Part shown: positions 56,801 through 64,000 of the stretch, piece by piece | How positions within the stretch are numbered: position 1 is the first letter of the stretch | Layout of the letters: every line of letters begins with the position of its first letter | From: Rhodotorula mucilaginosa | Taxonomy: Eukaryota > Basidiomycota > Microbotryomycetes > Sporidiobolales > Sporidiobolaceae | Reading direction: 5' to 3' | Assembly: GCA_034406715.1 (NCBI GenBank) | Contig: CP137864.1 | Span: 1,736,001 to 1,800,000, forward strand | DNA: 64,000 nt | Position numbers and translations under genes: made by a program | The notes under the pieces: model-generated | Databases searched by the model: none | Told to the model about the DNA's origin: nothing | What the model saw: the letters and a program-made list of their open reading frames with translations, nothing else

Positions 56801-59800
56801 GAAGGCTTTGACTGGCGGGAATGCCGCCGATCGTGTGCCGGTTCGTGGCGGTCGGATTCAGCGAGTCCTGAATTACCTTGGCGAGCGTGAGAAGCATCGT
56901 CGACGTGGTCTGATTCGTCGAGACGAGGACGGCCTGCCGAGCGGGGTCAACCCCATGTCGGCCCTGCAAGGAGTTCGGGTCGAACATTGACGCGATGGCA
57001 CCTTTCGATTCCGGAAACAGCATGTTCGGAAGCTGTGCGAGTGACTTGGGCTCCAGCAGGACCGTCGGCAGGACCCCGCCGCCCATCGCGAGCAGTCGCC
57101 GCGCATAGGCATCGCCGCCTTGCCGCACGACGCGCAACAGTCGCTCGAACGCGATGTGACCGTCGTCCCGAGCGATGCCGAAGAGCTTGGCCATCTCTGC
57201 CACCTTTTGTGCGCCGTCGGGACGACCTTTGGACTCGGCGTGGACGGCAAGCAGTTTGGCGATCACGGTCGCGGCGACCACGAGGTCCCGTGTGGTGCAC
57301 CCCTCGAGCGGCCACTGCAACCCTTGCACTCGCCGAGCCCATTCCGGCAACGAGAGGCCAATCTCGATCGCCTTTTCGTATTCGTCTTGAGCGCCGGCTT
57401 GCTCGCCCAGGGCGAGCTTCAAGTTGCCCTTGGCGTAGAACAGGTTCTGAAGTCGGTGAACGTGGTTGTGAGGCACGGTCGACGGCAAGGTGAGCGGTCG
57501 CGCAACGTTCGAAAGCGGGTTCAAGAACACCTCTCGCGTGGGTACGACCGGAGCGGCCGCGGTCATCGCGGGCGGTGCAAAGATCTGCGATTCGACGTAT
57601 TCGCAGAGAGTGATCGCTTCGCGGTAGCGAGGCGCGGGTGGAGTTGATTCGAGCGCGGCCGCCTCGGTAGCGCCAGGCGCGATCGTCGCAGTCGGGTTGC
57701 ACAAGACTCCGAGCAGATTCTCGGTGGCATCCCAGTACCTGTAGAATGTAGCCCCGTCAGACTACCATCCCATCAAATGCTCTTTCTCGGAATAGACTCA
57801 CGTCGGTCGTAGCTTGATTGCTTTCCACCACCACTTTTCCGCCTCGCTCCACCGGCCCATCGCACGGAGGGTCGTACCGATATTCGACATCGCCTCGACC
57901 TGTAGTTTCAGTCGAAGTGGGTGAGTGATCGTCGCGCTAAAGGATTACCATCGTCGACGGGCAGACTCACGTAGCTGGGGTCGATCTGGAGCAAGCGCTT
58001 ATTGTAGTAGAGACTGCTCTCGAGTTCTCCTCTCGAGTAGTAGACGCAGCTGATGAGCAGCAAAGTCGGAAGATGATCCGGATGAAGGGCCTCGAGCGTA
58101 TGCAGGAGGGGCAAGAGTTGCGGACTCTGCGGCTCGGACGAGTAGAGCTGGTGCGCGTACGAGAGGAGGTAGTCGCGCTTCTCTGGAGTAGCGAGCGCGG
58201 CGTATTCGGCGGCGGTGGTCGTCTGTCCGGGCATACCGTAAGGTGGCTGAGGCGGATAGGCTTCGGCAGTGGCAGCAGCGTGTCCGGCCGCAGTTGCGGC
58301 GGCATTCACGCCGTCGAAACCACCTGAGGAGGTGCTCGTCGTCGGAGGTTGTCGTGCAGTTGAAGGCGGTCTGTTGGCATGCGGGAGCGACGCGAGATCT
58401 GCAACCGAAGCTTGACCGCTCGTCGCCGCCGCCGCCGCCGCTCCCGAAAGAGTTGCGTCCGCCGAGATGGTACTCGGCGCGGTCGCGGCGGCGGTACTCG
58501 TCGAAGCCGGCAGGGCGGGTTGTCCGACATCCTCGATCGACATGGCGTCGCTCTTGGCGCCGCTCGAGAGCGTCCGGTGCATCATTGTTTCGCTGCTCGG
58601 GCCCGCCCCCGCCCCCGTCGCCGTCGCCGGAGTCGACCGCTCATCGCGACTCCCCCGTCGAGACGTAGCGCTCGCCACCGCCTTGTCGATAATCTCTTCC
58701 AACCCAGCCACGCTCGTCTCGCTCGCAGTCCGGTCGACCATCCCCCCAACTTCTTCGACGACCTTGCGCGGATCGACTCCGAGTTCGACCAGTTTCTCGC
58801 CCGCCGAGCGAGCGAGGTCTTGCGCTGCCATGACTTGGGCTGCAACCGCGGCGGCGGCCGAAGCGCGGACGTGCATCGCTTCGGCTTGAGAGCGGGACGA
58901 GGTCAGGGTGGTGAGGGATTGGAGGGTCGGCGCTTGCGAAGACGAGAGCGGCGCCGTCGAGCCGAACGTCGAGTACACCGCAGAGGAGGACGAGGCGCCC
59001 ACATTCGTCGAGCCAAACGAGGAGCTGTCGGCCGCCGTCAGATTTGACGAGGCCGCCCGAGGCAACGACCACCCCTCCGAGACCGCTCCTCCTCCTCCCG
59101 ATGCACGCGCTCCCTCGCCCGCCGTCGCCGTCGCTTCCGCGGCAGCACGACTGCGAGTCTCGTCCTCGAGTCGCTGGAGGGCGTCTCGATGCAGCTGCGC
59201 AAAGTACCCGCTTGCGAGCGCGTCGAGCTGCTTCTTGTACGCTTCGGCGTAGATCTTCAACCCGTCCTTGTCCCGTTCGGAAGTCGTGCCCCTTGCTGTG
59301 GACGACGACGTCGACATTGTCGAGCTTGCTTCGACTTCCTGAGAAGGAGCGGGAGCGACCAGCCCTCCTGCGGCGGTGCCCAGTCCGGTCCCCGTATCGG
59401 CCGCCTCTTGCGCCTGAACCTGCGCGGCCAAGACGACCGCCGCAGCTTTCGCCTCGGCCACTTGCACTTCAACATGCCGTTCCTGCGTCTCGAGCGCCCA
59501 GTCCTTGATCTGCCGCGCAAGGTCACCGACGTCGAGCCCTGTCGTTCCGTCATCCGTTCCCGTCTTCGGCTCGGTTCCGGCGCCCTCGGCGGCGCGTTGG
59601 GAAGCCGTATGGAGGGACCAGGCGTCGACGCTCGGCGCAAAGGCTATTCTGGGCGGCGCAGTCGGCGAGGTCGGAGTCGAACCGGCGTCTGGAGGAAGAG
59701 GCGCCCCCGCGGTGGACGACGTCGCGAAGAGGGACGAGACGGACCCGAAGCCCGGTATGGGCGCGAGTACACCTGGTGTGAGAGGCGGCGGCGCAAAGAC

Positions 59801-60595
59801 TTGTCCGAGCAAGAGCGGGAGGGCGAGTTGCGCCTGGCTGCCGTTTGACGAAGAGGTGGTGGTGGTGCCGCCGCCGCCTGACGACGTCGAGGCGACGGCG
59901 TTGCTATCAGAGGTGAGCGCGGTGGTGGACGACGACGACGATGCGGCGGCTGCGGTGAAATTCGGCAGCGAGAGCGGGATCGAGAGCGGAACGTTGAGCG
60001 CCGGTCTCGTGTTCGTAGCGGGTGGAACTCCTACTTCTCCGCCGTGCCCTCCCGCGCTCGTCGTCGTCATCCCCGCCGCGGCTCCTCCGTGTCCGTTCGC
60101 GTCCCCGGCAAAAGTAGAAGTTCCGCCGACGAATCCGGCCGCGTTCTCTCTCGCGATCGACTCGACGAGCGAAGTCGGACTCGGCGGCGGGATGGCCATC
60201 GCGCTGAGGTAGCTCTTGACGCCGCGCTTCTCTGCAATGTGGAGTTGTTCGACGGGCGAGTCGGTGCGGGCGAGTTGCATCAGGAGCGGGGGCGGCAACG
60301 AGAGGATGGCCGACACCTGCGACGGGGTCTGGAAGGTCTGGTGCGGGTCGCCGACGGACGGCGGTGGCAGGACGGGGAAGGTCGGCAGCGGGATCGAGAG
60401 TGCGCTCAGGGCTGGTGCAGACGCAACGCTGGAGCGCCTCGTCGTGGTGGGCGGCATGTGGACGGGCGGCTGCTGCATGCTGCTCGTCGAAGCTGCAGCA
60501 GTGGAGGCAGAGGACGCCGAGCTGCCGCCAACTTGTCCCGCTCCTGCTGCTGCTGTGGCCGACGACTGAGGAGGCCGTTGCTGCTCCGGGTCCAT
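53863..60595 (-). CDS. OGT: O-GlcNAc transferase-like protein with TPRs
   Basis: OGT family enzymes (GT41) add GlcNAc (or fucose in SPY-type members) to Ser/Thr of nuclear and cytosolic proteins. Exons: complement(join(53863..54018, 54078..54437, 54495..54722, 54778..55019, 55070..55231, 55295..57738, 57802..57899, 57971..60595)), 2,104 residues. The first 760 or so residues are Ala/Ser/Thr/Gly-rich and disordered. TPR repeats follow, for example HPHLYTNLGSLLKDMGQLHQ, AVAYNPGFDVALANLANAVK and YYRRAVALNPNFPEAVCGLV. The catalytic region has KINLGYVSSDLGNHPLSHLM, EIHVLVNLSGYTKGARNEV, RPAPVQMSYMGFASTLSAGW, IYLPHSYFV, FANWNQLYK, WLLRFPAPGEQHL and TTECNAHTTAADILWSGTPI. It is much longer than animal OGT (about 1,046 residues), owing to the N-terminal extension and loops between blocks. 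It is divergent from SNF1. Confidence 0.92.
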
Positions 60596-61061
60596 GGTCT
60601 AGCTCTAGCCTCTGTCCGAGCCCGCGCGAAGGTGACAGAGTTGGGCCAAGGCGGACAAGGAAGCGGTTGTGCTGTCGCGGGCGCAGGAGATGAGCCTCTT
60701 CCGGGGGGACAGCGTAGACGGTCCTGTACTCTTGGCGCTTACAGTACGCTGTCTCTGTCTTTGGCAGCCGCTCTATGGTGTCTTGGAAGAGGGGTTTCTC
60801 AATGACGCTGCGCTGAAGAGAAGGGGACCCGGCTCTCTCTACACGGCCTCCGGACTAGTGCCGGTAGGATCGGAAATTCTAGCATAACTTGACATAGTAC
60901 TTCTTGACCTGCCCCTGAAGCCCGAGGTGAGGCTGAGGGGAAGAAATCTTGGCTCGCGTGCGTCTGCAGAGGCTGCACCGACTCGGATTCGCCGGCCACC
61001 GTTGACCGAGTACAGCACCGCGCCCATTCACTTGCGAGGTGCAGAGAGCAGAGGCAGGCAG
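60596..61061. promoter_or_regulatory. Divergent promoter region of OGT and SNF1
   Basis: This 466-bp gap separates the start codons of the OGT-like gene (-) and SNF1 (+). It has no coding signal. It should carry both promoters and 5' leaders; I could not identify a named binding site. Confidence 0.5.

Positions 61062-64000
<2,939 letters not shown>

Noticed and set aside
59505-60212. Plus-strand frame with Val/Ala/Ser-rich protein
   Set aside because: It is antisense to the low-complexity first exon of the OGT-like gene, with repeat composition alone explaining its length.

Overview
This window reads as nuclear DNA of a GC-rich basidiomycete yeast. The evidence is dense genes split by many short introns (mostly 50-100 bp), strong preference for G or C at third codon positions, and wholly eukaryotic/fungal gene content. 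A red-yeast-like member of Pucciniomycotina (Rhodotorula/Sporobolomyces type) is my inference, not something the sequence proves. There are no rRNA or tRNA genes, CRISPR arrays or retroelements that I can support.

Layout. 0.7-10 kb: VPS25 (-) is divergent from haspin kinase (+), followed by METTL5 (-) and a CRK1/IME2-type kinase (-) whose 5' end is unresolved. 11-14.4 kb: two poorly known tail-anchored membrane protein genes (-) flank a small non-coding element with terminal inverted repeats. 14.4-21.7 kb: YAF9 (-), mitochondrial ribosomal MRPS8 (+), and the 13-exon STRIPAK gene FAR11 (-). 21.9-31.1 kb: a KDM3-like JmjC protein that seems to lack iron ligands (-), a secreted PNGase A-type amidase (-) and a sulfite oxidase (+). 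31.2-42.1 kb: a Gdown1/GRINL1A-like protein (-), a CNH-domain-like protein (+), ribosomal RPL11 (-) and RXT3 of the Rpd3L complex (+). 42.1-45.3 kb is gene-poor. 45.3-53.7 kb: a C2H2 zinc-finger protein (+), mitochondrial MRPS10 (-), GPN1/NPA3 GTPase (+), adrenodoxin reductase ARH1 (-) and an unrecognised single-pass membrane protein (+). 53.9-64 kb: a 2.1-kaa O-GlcNAc transferase-like protein (-), divergent from the SNF1/AMPK kinase (+), which runs off the window end.

The genes are largely housekeeping and regulatory: chromatin (YAF9, RXT3, JmjC, haspin), kinases (CRK1, SNF1), ribosomes (RPL11, MRPS8, MRPS10, METTL5), Pol II factors (GPN1, Gdown1-like), trafficking (VPS25) and Fe-S/heme support (ARH1). 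There is no operon logic. Neighbours are mostly divergent or convergent, and several divergent pairs share promoters of only 140-230 bp. Exon joins were derived by eye from GT/GC-AG signals, reading-frame continuity and family motifs. Each complete model totals a multiple of three unless noted.
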